Assembly (NCBI RefSeq): GCF_015533855.1
Contig: NZ_AP024154.1
Coordinates: 2,548,501 to 2,612,500, forward strand
Length of the DNA: 64,000 nucleotides
Reading direction: 5' to 3'
DNA from: Echinicola sp. 20G
GTDB lineage: Bacteria; Bacteroidota; Bacteroidia; Cytophagales; Cyclobacteriaceae
The notes under the pieces are model-generated. The model saw only the letters and a program-made list of their open reading frames with translations, did no database searches and was not told the origin of the DNA. Shown here in pieces: positions 34,319-43,781 of the stretch (position 1 is the first letter of the stretch; the number at the start of each line of letters is the position of its first letter). The translations under genes and the position numbers were made by a program.

Positions 34319-35860
34319 ATGGCTATAATAGGTACATTGTTAAAAAAAGGGATTAGGCTAAGGGAATCCTTGGAACAGGAATACAGCTCACCTTTGGAAC
34401 TTCAAAAACAGGAACTCAAAAAACTCTTGATTACCGCCAACAAGACCCAAATCGGTGAAAAGTATGGTTTTAAGAAAATTTTGTCCCGATTCAGAAAACC
34501 AGGAGATGATTTTTACACTGCGTTTGCCGAGGCCGTTCCGATTTATGATTATGACAAAATCTATGATGAATGGTGGCATAAGCTTCAGAAAGGAGAGGCC
34601 AATGTGACCTGGCCTAAGGCCATTAAGTATTTTGCTTTGAGTTCAGGAACCTCAGGAAGTGCTTCGAAATATATTCCGATTACCAAAGAAATGGTAAAGG
34701 CCATTCGAAAAACAGGCGTAAGGCAAATCCTATCCCTGTCCAAATATGACCTGCCCTCGAAGTTTTTCAACAAGGGCATTTTGATGTTGGGAGGAAGTAC
34801 GGACTTGGAGTTCAATGGAACCTACTTTGCGGGAGATTTGAGCGGGATTACAGCAGGAAAGCTTCCCATTTGGTTTCAACGCTTTTACAAACCTGGGCAG
34901 GAAATAGCGCGCAATAAAAACTGGGGGGACAAACTGGAAAAGATAGTTGAAAATGCTCCAAAATGGGATATAGGGATCATCGTGGGGGTGCCAGCTTGGC
35001 TGCAGATTCTATTGGAAAAAATCATTGAGCGGTATGAGGTGGAGACCATTCATGATATTTGGCCCAACCTCAACATTTTTGTCCATGGAGGGGTGTCCTT
35101 CGAGCCTTATAAAAAAGGATTTGAGAAGTTACTGGCTCGGCCATTGATTTATATGGAAACCTACTTGGCGAGTGAAGGTTTTTTGGCCTTTCAAGCATTG
35201 CCGGATAGAAGTTCGATGAGGCTAGTGCTGAACAATGGGATTTTCTATGAGTTTGTGCCTTTCAATGAATTGTATTTTGACGAAAATAGTGAAATAAGAG
35301 ATGGGGTCAGGCCACTAAAGATAGATGAAGTAGAAGAAGGCGTGGATTATGCCATTTTGATCAGTACTTGTGCCGGTACGTGGAGGTATTTGATCGGGGA
35401 TGTGATCAAGTTTGTTTCAGTTTCTGAAAGTGAGATTGTTATTACTGGAAGAACCAAGCATTTTTTGAGTCTTTGCGGGGAGCATTTGTCAGTGGACAAT
35501 ATGAACAAGGCCGTTCGATTGGCGGAGGATGAGATGAATATCAATATTCGGGAGTTTACGGTTTTGGGGATTCCTATGGGGACCTTGTTTGCACACCATT
35601 GGTATATTGGTACAGACGATGAGGTGGATCAAGAAAAGCTCAGAGAGGTAATAGACCATCACCTCAAAGCCCTGAATGATGATTATGTGGTCGAAAGAAA
35701 ACATGCTTTAAAAGAAGTCAAGTTGGATGTTTTGCCTTCAAAAACCTTTTACGATTGGATGCGGTCGGAAGGGAAAGAAGGGGGGCAGCATAAATACCCA
35801 AGGGTGCTTAAGGGACCAAAGATGGAGTCATGGCTGACATTTTTGGAGGAACAAAAGTAA
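34319..35860 (+). CDS. GH3 family acyl-acid amido synthetase-like protein
   Basis: A 513-residue member of the GH3 family, best known from plants as enzymes that adenylate acyl acids (auxin, jasmonate) and join them to amino acids. The adenylate-forming motifs are visible: SSGTSGSASKYIPIT (about 104-118, phosphate loop), YLASEGFLAF near the centre (YX7 acyl site region) and the hinge-side SLCGEHLS and DDYVVERK near the C-terminus. Bacterial substrates are not established. A LysE-type exporter gene starts 2 bases after its stop. Confidence 0.85.
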   Translation: MAIIGTLLKKGIRLRESLEQEYSSPLELQKQELKKLLITANKTQIGEKYGFKKILSRFRKPGDDFYTAFAEAVPIYDYDKIYDEWWHKLQKGEANVTWPKAIKYFALSSGTSGSASKYIPITKEMVKAIRKTGVRQILSLSKYDLPSKFFNKGILMLGGSTDLEFNGTYFAGDLSGITAGKLPIWFQRFYKPGQEIARNKNWGDKLEKIVENAPKWDIGIIVGVPAWLQILLEKIIERYEVETIHDIWPNLNIFVHGGVSFEPYKKGFEKLLARPLIYMETYLASEGFLAFQALPDRSSMRLVLNNGIFYEFVPFNELYFDENSEIRDGVRPLKIDEVEEGVDYAILISTCAGTWRYLIGDVIKFVSVSESEIVITGRTKHFLSLCGEHLSVDNMNKAVRLAEDEMNINIREFTVLGIPMGTLFAHHWYIGTDDEVDQEKLREVIDHHLKALNDDYVVERKHALKEVKLDVLPSKTFYDWMRSEGKEGGQHKYPRVLKGPKMESWLTFLEEQK

Positions 35861-35862
35861 AC

Positions 35863-36495
35863 ATGGGGATTTCTTTATTGGAAGGTATTGGGATGGGATT
35901 GGTGCTGAGTATGATCATTGGTCCAGTTTTTTTTGCGTTGATCCAGAATAGCATTGAAAATGGATTCCGACATTCTGTTTTTATGGCTTTGGGCATCCTG
36001 CTGAGCGATTCCATTTATGTATTGATCTCTTATTTTGGAGTGTCTTATTTAACCAATAATCCTTTTTTTAAAGCAGGCTTGGGCTATGTTGGAGGTGCTA
36101 TAATGATCGGCTTTGGGGTGGTAAGCTTTGTAAAGAAAGGAACCCAGCGTCCTAATTCAGGCGGGCTGCCTGTGCAAGAAGCTCCCAAAAGGAGAAGAGG
36201 CTTTATAAAGGGATTAAGCCTTAATGGAGTTAACCCTTTTGTGTTTCTGTTCTGGATCTCAGTGGCTGGCCTCGTTCAGCTCAGGACAAGGTACACGCCT
36301 ATCGATGTTTTTCTTTATTATCTGGGTGTTTTGTTGACTGTTTTTTCCATTGACTTGGTGAAAGCCTATATAGCCAAGAAGTTGAGTAAATTCATCACGC
36401 CAAAATTGATGATGAATATGAATCGGGTCGTTGCGGTCGTGTTGGTTGTTTTTGGGGTAAGGCTTTTGAAGTTTGCCATCGAGCAATTCCTATAG
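35863..36495 (+). CDS. LysE family translocator
   Basis: A 210-residue inner membrane exporter of the LysE/RhtB superfamily, with about six hydrophobic segments. Family features are the first-helix GIGMGLVLSMIIGPVFFALIQNS (PGP-like motif reduced to GP), GFRHSVFMALGILLSDSIYV and the central LNGVNPFVFLFW. The ATG at 35863 avoids overlap with the GH3 gene; a start 33 bases upstream is possible. It is the second gene of the GH3 operon and ends at a terminator. Substrates of the superfamily are amino acids. Confidence 0.88.
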   Translation: MGISLLEGIGMGLVLSMIIGPVFFALIQNSIENGFRHSVFMALGILLSDSIYVLISYFGVSYLTNNPFFKAGLGYVGGAIMIGFGVVSFVKKGTQRPNSGGLPVQEAPKRRRGFIKGLSLNGVNPFVFLFWISVAGLVQLRTRYTPIDVFLYYLGVLLTVFSIDLVKAYIAKKLSKFITPKLMMNMNRVVAVVLVVFGVRLLKFAIEQFL

Positions 36496-36533
36496 AATAA
36501 TTAAGGCCTCGAATTTCGAGGCCTTAATTATTC
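36495..36533. terminator. Bidirectional terminator between LysE and VWA genes
   Basis: An 18-19 base stem GAATAATTAAGGCCTCGAA / TTCGAGGCCTTAATTATTC. It begins at the LysE stop and ends at the stop codon of the convergent VWA gene. Confidence 0.88.
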
Positions 36534-37579
36534 TAATCCAATAGAAAGTTATTGACAAAGGTGCTCTTCAAGCTGAGCCAAATAAAGAAGAATAGGATTC
36601 CAAAGAAAAGATAAGGCCTATAAAAGTCCTGAGTCTCTTTGTACCGGGATTCAAGGATCTCAGCTTTCTCCAACTGGTTGATCTGGTCAAATATGTTTTC
36701 CAAAGCTCCGTCATCAGATGCCCGGAAAAACTGCCCATTGCCAATTCTGGCCAAGTCGCGGAGGGTGGTTTCGTTCAGGTAGGTTTCTACCATCTGAGGC
36801 CTGCCAAAGAAGTCTGTGCCATAGGGGACCATACCGTCCTTACCTACAGCAATGGTGTAAATTTTAATGTCCATGGCTTCCGCAAGTTCTGCTGCAAAAA
36901 CAGGATCCACATTCCCTGCATTGTTGTCCCCATCACTCAAAAGGACCATCACTTTGGACTTGGAGTTGGATTCCCTCATTCGGTTGGTGGCGGTAGCCAC
37001 AGCACTTCCGATAGCCGTGCCCTTTGCATCCATCATGTCAAAAGAGATGTCCTCTATCAAATCGGTCAGCAATTCATAATCGGTGGTCAATGGCGCCAAG
37101 GAAAAGGCTTCTCCAGCAAAGATGACCATGCCTATCCGGTCACCAAAACGGCCATTGATAAAGTCAATGGCAGTGGACTTGGCCGCTTCAAGTCGGTTTG
37201 GTTTGAAGTCCTGTAAGTCCATGGATTCCGAAATATCCAAGACCAACATGATATCAATTCCCTCGGTAGATTGCTCTACTTTTTCATTGGAACGTTGTGG
37301 GCGGGCCAAAGCGATGACAACCATCCACAAGGCCAATATAAAGAAGAGTGTTGGTACAAGCCTTAAATAGGTCCAAGGGTTGCTGGAAGATACACTGCCT
37401 GGTAAAGAAAGCTCCAGTGAAGGATTCTTCATAAACTTGGTGAACTTTCTGATCAGCAATATCAAAGGAACTACCCAAAGCAAATGAAGCACCCAGGGGT
37501 TTTTCCACTCAAAGGAACGTAGGGTTTCCGGTAAAAACCAAGACCAAGAAAACCAATCGATAATACTATTTGCGTTCAT
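36533..37579 (-). CDS. BatA-like VWA-domain membrane protein
   Basis: A 348-residue protein of the Bat (aerotolerance) group. The ATG at 37579 is preferred to a GTG at 37615. Two N-terminal hydrophobic segments (about 25-45, 70-90) are followed by a von Willebrand A domain with the metal-ion site DISESMD, a threonine and an SDGDNN-type loop (LLSDGDNNAGN), then a C-terminal membrane helix (about 320-340). Bat proteins act with MoxR ATPases at the envelope. It is the last of three genes (DUF58, anchored protein, VWA) and overlaps the upstream gene by 14 bases. No moxR or batB lies in the window next to it. Confidence 0.88.
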   Translation of the reverse strand: MNANSIIDWFSWSWFLPETLRSFEWKNPWVLHLLWVVPLILLIRKFTKFMKNPSLELSLPGSVSSSNPWTYLRLVPTLFFILALWMVVIALARPQRSNEKVEQSTEGIDIMLVLDISESMDLQDFKPNRLEAAKSTAIDFINGRFGDRIGMVIFAGEAFSLAPLTTDYELLTDLIEDISFDMMDAKGTAIGSAVATATNRMRESNSKSKVMVLLSDGDNNAGNVDPVFAAELAEAMDIKIYTIAVGKDGMVPYGTDFFGRPQMVETYLNETTLRDLARIGNGQFFRASDDGALENIFDQINQLEKAEILESRYKETQDFYRPYLFFGILFFFIWLSLKSTFVNNFLLD

Positions 37580-38465
37580 GGATTTCTTTGATTTTTTGGT
37601 TGTACATTTCCACACAAATCTCTTTTAGCTTGTCACAGGTGGCCAATACATCTTCTGATGGTCGATTGGCGTAAATGATAATTTCAATTTTTCTGAATTC
37701 CTTGACGATTTCAGGACGCTCCATGTGCTCTCCAATTTCAGTAGCAGTCCACTCTCTATAAGGTTTTCCTGTGAGGCGTTCCATATAATCTCTCCAGACC
37801 CATAGGGTTTCATCAGCAGCCTGTAAACTTGGCTTTTCTTGGAGCGTTTGAACAGTCTCGCTCCATTTGCTGAGGAATTTCTTGTGCTGTTTCTTGAGCT
37901 TTCTGGCTGCCCATTGTTTTTGGATTTTCTTTCCGAAGACCACCAAGACAACCAATCCAATGATCAGGATAATGCCAAGAAAAATTAACAAGTAGGGATA
38001 GTTGAAATCCTTTTCAATGGAAAGGTATTTGTCATTGTCCTTAAAGGTCAATTCTTCCGGCAATGGCTGGATAGTCAGGGTCAGTGCCAAACTATCATTG
38101 TCCGCATAGTGTACCAGGCTATCGTATTTTAAAATCTCGAAAACCGGCAGGGCATAGGTTTTTATAGGATCCAATGAAAAGTTGGACAAATAATATACGG
38201 CACTATCCTGCGTAATGCTGTCTGGCGTATAAGAAGTAAAAGTCTGTTTTTCCAAGAAAGAAAAGTCCCGGTATTCGAAGGTCGAATCGGGGAAGACAAT
38301 ATTCATTTTAGTGGGATATTCCGCTTTTAAAACGTACCCAACCCTTTCTCCCAATTTGGCAGAATCCTGAAGAAAATAACCTTCTACCTTCAGGCCCTGA
38401 GCGTGAACGGAGAAATGGATGAAATATAATAAAATACTAAAGGTTAATGCTCTGATCTTACCCAC
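37566..38465 (-). CDS. Envelope protein of the DUF58/VWA cluster (BatD/DUF4381-like)
   Basis: A 299-residue protein that reads from a GTG. It has a signal peptide (to HAQG), a beta-rich periplasmic domain of ~140 residues, a single membrane helix (about 155-175, YLLIFLGIILIIGLVVLVVFG) and a cytoplasmic helical tail with basic residues. This matches the placement of proteins between DUF58 and VWA genes in Bat operons. The first bases overlap the DUF58 stop by 8, and its end overlaps the VWA start by 14. Confidence 0.75.
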   Translation of the reverse strand: MGKIRALTFSILLYFIHFSVHAQGLKVEGYFLQDSAKLGERVGYVLKAEYPTKMNIVFPDSTFEYRDFSFLEKQTFTSYTPDSITQDSAVYYLSNFSLDPIKTYALPVFEILKYDSLVHYADNDSLALTLTIQPLPEELTFKDNDKYLSIEKDFNYPYLLIFLGIILIIGLVVLVVFGKKIQKQWAARKLKKQHKKFLSKWSETVQTLQEKPSLQAADETLWVWRDYMERLTGKPYREWTATEIGEHMERPEIVKEFRKIEIIIYANRPSEDVLATCDKLKEICVEMYNQKIKEIHERK

Positions 38466-39336
38466 GTTTCATGGTTTTATTCCTGTACCTAAACAATTCT
38501 ATCAAAGGAAGTACAATATCTTCCTGTGTGTCAATGGGGAGATAGTTAATTTGGTTTTTCTTGCATAATTCTTTTAAAGAACTCCTTTCTGTCGTAAAGG
38601 TATCGGCAATTTTTTTAGAAAAACTTCCAAAGGCGGTGTTTACCCAAGTAGTTTTTCCTTCTTCTTTGTCAAAAACAGGGATAATGCCCAAGGAGGGCAA
38701 TGCAGACTCCCTAGGATCGGTCACTTGGATGGCGACCACATCATGCTTTTCAGCCATGGCTTTGAAAGGCCTTTCATAGTCTTGGTCTATAAAATCAGAA
38801 ATAACAATGATGATGCTTCTCTTTTTGATGAGGTTGAGACAAAAAGTAAACATCTCATTGAGGTTGGTCTTGATAGACTTGTTCTCATGTTTGAAGATGC
38901 CCCTAATCACCTTGACCCCTTGCTTCGGGCCTTTACCAGGGAGGATCACTTTTTCTTTCTGGTCCGAAAAAGAAACCAAGGCTACTTGGCTTCCTTCATG
39001 GATGGCAGCCAAAGTTAGCACTCCTGCAATTTCTTTTCCCAGGTCAATTTTCTTTCTTCGTTCATCCCCAATATCCTGGGAACCGCTAATGTCCAAGAGA
39101 AAATAGACAGACTGATCCTTATCTTCTTTAAAGGTTTTAACAAAAGTCCCATGTCCCTTGGCGGAAACTTTCCACTCGATGGTCCTGATGTCATCACCGT
39201 ATTGGTAAGGTCTCAGGTCATCAAATTCAAGCCCTGCACCTTTGAAAATGGACTGATAGTCACCCTGAAGATGGTTATTGGCCACCTTCCTGATCATGAT
39301 TTCGTATTTTCTGAGTTTTTTCAGCAGTTGATTCAT
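38458..39336 (-). CDS. DUF58 domain-containing protein
   Basis: A 292-residue soluble protein. The DUF58 signature is clear: GLEFDDLRPYQYGDDIRTIEWKVSAKGHG, then FKEDKDQSVYFLLDISGSQ, which resembles a VWA metal site (DISGS). The function is unknown. Typical neighbours are MoxR AAA+ ATPase and VWA proteins; here the VWA partner follows, but a moxR gene is not upstream. It is the first gene of the three-gene cluster. Confidence 0.9.
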   Translation of the reverse strand: MNQLLKKLRKYEIMIRKVANNHLQGDYQSIFKGAGLEFDDLRPYQYGDDIRTIEWKVSAKGHGTFVKTFKEDKDQSVYFLLDISGSQDIGDERRKKIDLGKEIAGVLTLAAIHEGSQVALVSFSDQKEKVILPGKGPKQGVKVIRGIFKHENKSIKTNLNEMFTFCLNLIKKRSIIIVISDFIDQDYERPFKAMAEKHDVVAIQVTDPRESALPSLGIIPVFDKEEGKTTWVNTAFGSFSKKIADTFTTERSSLKELCKKNQINYLPIDTQEDIVLPLIELFRYRNKTMKRG

Positions 39337-39444
39337 GGGCTATTTTATTCCGAAGGCCTAAATTTAATGGACATGTTTGAATAATAAAACGAGTAATGGA
39401 TATCATGTTACCTAAATTTCAACGGAAATGGCTAATTTTGAATT

Positions 39445-39780
39445 GTGAAAAAGTTAATATTCTTCTTCGTTTTGGTATTGGGTTGCCTTTCATGCCGTGA
39501 TGATAAGCAGCCAAAGTATTTGTTGTCTGAGGATGAGATGGTCGGAATCATGGTCGATATCCATATGGCTGAGGGGCTTGCCAGCTCCTTGCCCGTTTCC
39601 TATGACTCTTCCAAAAAACTGTATCCGATGTTTGAGAACAGGGTGTTCGAAAAGCACCAAGTGGCCGACACGACCTATACCAAAAGCTTGGAGTATTATT
39701 TGAGAGATGCAGAGAAGATGGAGGAGCTTTATGCCCGGGTGATTGATTCTCTGAATGTAAAAGAAAAAGAAGGTAATTAA
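39445..39780 (+). CDS. DUF4296 lipoprotein
   Basis: A 111-residue lipoprotein starting at GTG, with a signal peptide and lipobox (FFVLVLGCLSC). The mature part has the family pattern LLSEDEMVGIMVDIHMAEGLA and a helical C-terminus. DUF4296 is a Bacteroidota-specific family of unknown function. Its stop is 4 bases before the mutS2 start. It is divergent from the DUF58 gene. Confidence 0.85.
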   Translation: MKKLIFFFVLVLGCLSCRDDKQPKYLLSEDEMVGIMVDIHMAEGLASSLPVSYDSSKKLYPMFENRVFEKHQVADTTYTKSLEYYLRDAEKMEELYARVIDSLNVKEKEGN

Positions 39781-39784
39781 GTAT

Positions 39785-42175
39785 ATGCAATATCCAGATA
39801 ATCTTGAGTCCAAGATTAATTTTGATAAAATAAAGGATTGGATCAGGGAAGAATGTACCAGTAAGCTGGGTACAGATATGGTTCAAAAGGTGAGCTTCTC
39901 CAAGGATCTTAACCTTCTGAACAGGTTGTTGGACCAAACTGAAGAGTTTAGGCAAATTCTTTTGTCAGGAGAGCTTTTTCCTTCTTCGAACTTTTTGAAC
40001 ATTTTCCCTTATTTGGAAAAAGCCAAAATAGAAGGGACTTTTCTTTATGAAGAGGATTTCCATGAAATCAAGCTTTCATTGATCACTTTAAAGGGATGTG
40101 TAGATTTTTTCACCAAGTTTCAAGAGGATTACCCACAGCTTTTTCAGTTGCTGGGTTTGGTCAATTTGGACAATACGCTTTTGAGAGCCATTGAAAGGGT
40201 ACTGGATGATAAAGGGAAAATCAAGAATAATGCTACCAAAGAGTTAGGGCTGATTCGTGGACAGATCCTTTACGAGGAAAACCGGTTGAGAAAGGTTTTA
40301 GATAGGATTTTTAGGGAAGCCAAAGCCAAAGGACTGACTCCCGATGATGCTTCTATCACTATCCGTGGAGGAAGAATGGTAATGCCTGTATTGGCCGAAA
40401 ACAAGCGGAAGATCAAAGGTTTTGTCCATGATGAATCTGCTACGGGACAAACGGTTTTCCTAGAGCCAGCAGAAGTCCTGGATATCAATAATGAGCTGAA
40501 GGAACTGGAGTACATGGAAAGAAGGGAGGTTCAGAAGATTTTGATGCAACTTACCGATACCCTCCGGCCATTTATTCCTGAATTGCGCAGTGCTTTTAAG
40601 TTTTTGGGAATGGTGGATTTTATCAGGGCCAAGGCAAAGTTGGCTTTGAAGATGAATGCCAGCAAACCGAGTTTGCAGAAAGGAAAAATTATAGAGTGGT
40701 ACAATGCGCGCCATCCAGTTTTGGAGCAAGCGTTGAAGCAGCAGGACAGAGGGATTATTCCCTTGAATATCCACTTGGATCATAATAGCCGCCTGTTGGT
40801 GATTTCAGGCCCTAATGCCGGCGGTAAGTCTGTGACTTTGAAGACAGTTGCCTTGGTTCAATACATGCTGCAGTGCGGGTTGTTGGTGCCAATGGATCCC
40901 CATTCTAAGTGCACGGTGTTTCAAAATTTCTTTATAGATATCGGGGACGAGCAGAACATCGAGAATGACCTCAGTACCTATAGCTCTCACTTGATGAGCA
41001 TGAAGTATTTTACCCAGTTTGCTGATAAGAAAACCATTTTCTTTATCGATGAATTTGGTACTGGAACGGAGCCTCAGTTTGGTGGAGCCATAGCAGAATC
41101 CATTTTGTTGGCCTTGAACAAATCAGGGGCTTATGGGGTGGTGACCACGCATTATGGTAATTTGAAGCAAATAGCTGCCAAAAACCAAGGGATGACCAAT
41201 GGGGCCATGCGTTTTGATGTGGACAAACTGGAGCCTTTGTACCAGTTAGAAATAGGCAAGCCAGGAAGTTCATTTGCCTTAGAAATTGCTACAAAGATTG
41301 GTATTTCTAAGGAAATCATTGGATATGCCAAGGAGCAAATCGGTGATGAAAGGGTTCGGTATGACAAGCTCCTCAATAAGCTGGAATCAGAAAAGTCCAA
41401 GTACGAACAGATTCTGGTGGAGGCACAACGCAAAGAAAGATTGTTGACCCAAAGGCTCAAAGAGTATAATGAACTTAAGGAGACTTTGGAGAGTAATCAG
41501 AAACAGCTGATCCAACAGGCTAAGCTTGAAGCCAAGACTATTCTAGATGGAGCCAATAAAAAGATTGAAGAAACGATCCGTTCCATCAAGGAAAATAAGG
41601 CAGAGAAAGAAGCGACCAAGAAGGCAAGAAAGGATTTGGATCATTTGAAATCTGCCATAAAGCCGGATAAAGCAGTTCGCCCAAAAGTGCCTGAAGAAAT
41701 CAAGGTAGTGGGAGGAGAGATCCAAGCGGGTGACCATGTCAGGTTAAAGGATAATGGAGCCATCGCCCAGGTCCTCTCTGTAAGAAACAAGGATGTGGAA
41801 ATCAGCATAGGAGACCTTAAGTCCAATGTGAAGCTGAACAGGCTGGAGAAAATATCCAACACGACTTTGAAGAAAGAGAAGAAAGCAATCTCTGCAAGGA
41901 TGGGTTTTGATACGACCTCAAAGATGAGAGACTTTTCTACAAACCTTGATTTGAGAGGAAAGCGTGGAGAGGAAGTTCTGCCCATTGTCCAGAACTTCGT
42001 AGATGAAGGTCATATGTTGGGCCTAAAGGATCTAAGGATTGTCCATGGAAAGGGAGATGGAATTTTGCGGGAAATTACACGTAATTTACTGCGCACCATG
42101 CCCGCTGTGGGAAAATACGAAGATGAACATGCCGATAGAGGAGGTTCAGGAGTAACCCTGGTGACCTTAAGGTAA
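39785..42175 (+). CDS. mutS2: Endonuclease MutS2
   Basis: A 796-residue protein of the MutS family, implicated in suppression of recombination and in ribosome rescue in some bacteria. An N-terminal helical clamp and core (about 1-330) is followed by the ABC-type ATPase domain (Walker A GPNAGGKSVTLKT, about 343-355; Walker B/signature FFIDEFGTGTEPQFGG, about 420-435), a long coiled-coil segment (about 515-630) and a C-terminal Smr nuclease domain (LDLRGKRGEE..., HGKGDGILR). No mutL neighbour is present. It is cotranscribed with the DUF4296 lipoprotein gene. Confidence 0.95.
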   Translation: MQYPDNLESKINFDKIKDWIREECTSKLGTDMVQKVSFSKDLNLLNRLLDQTEEFRQILLSGELFPSSNFLNIFPYLEKAKIEGTFLYEEDFHEIKLSLITLKGCVDFFTKFQEDYPQLFQLLGLVNLDNTLLRAIERVLDDKGKIKNNATKELGLIRGQILYEENRLRKVLDRIFREAKAKGLTPDDASITIRGGRMVMPVLAENKRKIKGFVHDESATGQTVFLEPAEVLDINNELKELEYMERREVQKILMQLTDTLRPFIPELRSAFKFLGMVDFIRAKAKLALKMNASKPSLQKGKIIEWYNARHPVLEQALKQQDRGIIPLNIHLDHNSRLLVISGPNAGGKSVTLKTVALVQYMLQCGLLVPMDPHSKCTVFQNFFIDIGDEQNIENDLSTYSSHLMSMKYFTQFADKKTIFFIDEFGTGTEPQFGGAIAESILLALNKSGAYGVVTTHYGNLKQIAAKNQGMTNGAMRFDVDKLEPLYQLEIGKPGSSFALEIATKIGISKEIIGYAKEQIGDERVRYDKLLNKLESEKSKYEQILVEAQRKERLLTQRLKEYNELKETLESNQKQLIQQAKLEAKTILDGANKKIEETIRSIKENKAEKEATKKARKDLDHLKSAIKPDKAVRPKVPEEIKVVGGEIQAGDHVRLKDNGAIAQVLSVRNKDVEISIGDLKSNVKLNRLEKISNTTLKKEKKAISARMGFDTTSKMRDFSTNLDLRGKRGEEVLPIVQNFVDEGHMLGLKDLRIVHGKGDGILREITRNLLRTMPAVGKYEDEHADRGGSGVTLVTLR

Positions 42176-42179
42176 TGGC

Positions 42180-42617
42180 TTAGGGTTGGGGTAGCTTATA
42201 GGCTTGTCTGGCAAGGAGTTTCCATGAATTGTCATTCTTTCTCCATATCATCAATATGCCGATTCTGACATTTCCAGGAACCCCACTGTCATTGGTTTCA
42301 GCCACCAGAATATGTCGGGCAATTCCAATATCATCTACGACTTCATAAGATTGGTTTTCAAGATCGATGGATACGAAATCAGATTTACCGGAAATAAGGG
42401 TGTTGATAAAAGTTTCCTGGTCTTCATTTTTTCCGCTGGAGTGACCATAGGAAAGTTTTTTGTCTGTTAGTTTTTTGAGTTTGGCCTTATCCGGATTGAT
42501 CATCACACTGGACAACTCCTGAACTGCTTTGACCAGTTCAATGGAGTTTTCTGATTGGGCTTGTACAGAAAAGACAGAAGCAATACAGAATGACAATATG
42601 ATCAAAAGCTTTTTCAT
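42180..42617 (-). CDS. Secreted NTF2-like (DUF4440-like) protein
   Basis: A 145-residue exported protein with a signal peptide (MKKLLIILSFCIASVFSVQAQS). The mature domain (LVKAVQELSSVMINPDKAKLKKLT...SYGHSSGKNEDQETFI, then DIGIARHILVAE and WRKNDNSWKLLARQAY) follows the cone-shaped SnoaL/DUF4440 pattern. Catalytic residues cannot be assigned. It overlaps the lipoprotein gene upstream by 4 bases, so the two are cotranslated, and it converges on mutS2. Confidence 0.8.
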   Translation of the reverse strand: MKKLLIILSFCIASVFSVQAQSENSIELVKAVQELSSVMINPDKAKLKKLTDKKLSYGHSSGKNEDQETFINTLISGKSDFVSIDLENQSYEVVDDIGIARHILVAETNDSGVPGNVRIGILMIWRKNDNSWKLLARQAYKLPQP

Positions 42618-43087
42618 TGGGCTTTTAAGTCAAATCTATAATCTCCAGCCAATGCGGTTACTCTACCATTAGTAGGAGTGGGGACATTGAATTCCAATCT
42701 AAGATTGGTTCCCGCTCCAGAAAAGGAGATCTCTTGACCTGCTGCTGGTTGAGAACCGCTTAAGATGATTTTGTCAAAGTTACTTCCAGCAAATGACCAA
42801 TTTCCACTTGCGTCAAAAAGTTGATTGGCATTACTGGTTGCGTAGGACTTGGAACTGCCACTGGAAGAAAAAGTGATCTCAAAATCAGTAAAATCACTGG
42901 TTTCATTCTGGCCATTGTGTGTTACAGATCCACCTGTAACTATCCATGTCTTACTGCCATCTCCTGCTAACTTTTCGATAGCGATTTGTTCAGGAGTTTT
43001 GGAAGGAGTAGGGTCATCACTTCCACCACAAGAAAAAATGGTCATGAAAGAAAAAAGAATAAAGGTATAAAGGAATAATCTTTTCAT
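42614..43087 (-). CDS. Hypothetical lipoprotein
   Basis: A 157-residue protein with a lipobox (FMTIFSCGGSDD). After a Ser/Pro-rich linker the mature part is a beta-rich domain with repeated short Ser/Gly/Asn motifs (WIVTGGSVTHNG, WSFAGSNFDKIIL). I do not recognise the family; Bacteroidota carry many such small outer-membrane lipoproteins. It is the first gene of the pair with the NTF2-like gene, so surface binding is plausible but not shown. Confidence 0.65.
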   Translation of the reverse strand: MKRLFLYTFILFSFMTIFSCGGSDDPTPSKTPEQIAIEKLAGDGSKTWIVTGGSVTHNGQNETSDFTDFEITFSSSGSSKSYATSNANQLFDASGNWSFAGSNFDKIILSGSQPAAGQEISFSGAGTNLRLEFNVPTPTNGRVTALAGDYRFDLKAQ

Positions 43088-43142
43088 TGTATCTGAAACA
43101 GTTTGATAGTCTTCTTGTAAAGATAGTGATATGACTTAAAAT

Positions 43143-43778
43143 TCAAAGTGCTTTTTTCTGCTTATAGTCCTCGATATTCAACGACTTGTTACAGAAGGAG
43201 TACTCTTTAGCGTCGTTAGAGCCTACAAAAATAGTTCTATTTTGCCCAAATTTTTGGACCAAATCAAGGTACCAATTGCTGCCTCTTTGATCAAGATTGG
43301 AAGTTGGTTCATCCAAAATCAACAGGGGGGCCTCTGAAAAGAAACATAGTCCAAGTTTTAATCTCTGTTTCATCCCTGATGAAAAGTAGGAAACCTGTTT
43401 GTTTATGGCTTCATCCAGGTACATTTCTTTAACCATGTCTTCTGGAGACATTCCTGAAATGGGAGTTTTAAAACTAAAATGGAAAGTGAGCAACTCTTTT
43501 AGACTGAACTCTTCGGGCAATTCCATATAAGGCGCACTGATGACGATTTTTTTGTAAATGTCCGCGTCAGACACAGGTTGTCCTTCAAAACTATAGGAGA
43601 TGGATCCTTTTGTAAGTGGATTGGTTCCGGCAAGGCATTTTAAAAAAGTGGACTTGCCGGAACCATTGCTGCCAGTAATGGCAATTTTACTGTTGGCTTC
43701 TACATGAAGGTCTAGGTTTCTAAAAATCCAGTCATACTGAAAGCGTTTGGCTGCTTTGTTAAACCTGATTTCCAACAT
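43143..43778 (-). CDS. ABC transporter ATP-binding protein
   Basis: A 211-residue ATPase of the ABC-2/CcmA-like type. Walker A is GSNGSGKST (about 36-44), the signature YFSSGMKQRLKLG is slightly divergent, and Walker B is LLILDEPTSNLD. No permease is adjacent. It follows lpxA by 3 bases on the same strand, so it is cotranscribed with the lipid A genes, but a role in lipid export is only suggested by position. Confidence 0.85.
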   Translation of the reverse strand: MLEIRFNKAAKRFQYDWIFRNLDLHVEANSKIAITGSNGSGKSTFLKCLAGTNPLTKGSISYSFEGQPVSDADIYKKIVISAPYMELPEEFSLKELLTFHFSFKTPISGMSPEDMVKEMYLDEAINKQVSYFSSGMKQRLKLGLCFFSEAPLLILDEPTSNLDQRGSNWYLDLVQKFGQNRTIFVGSNDAKEYSFCNKSLNIEDYKQKKAL

Positions 43779-43781
43779 GTA

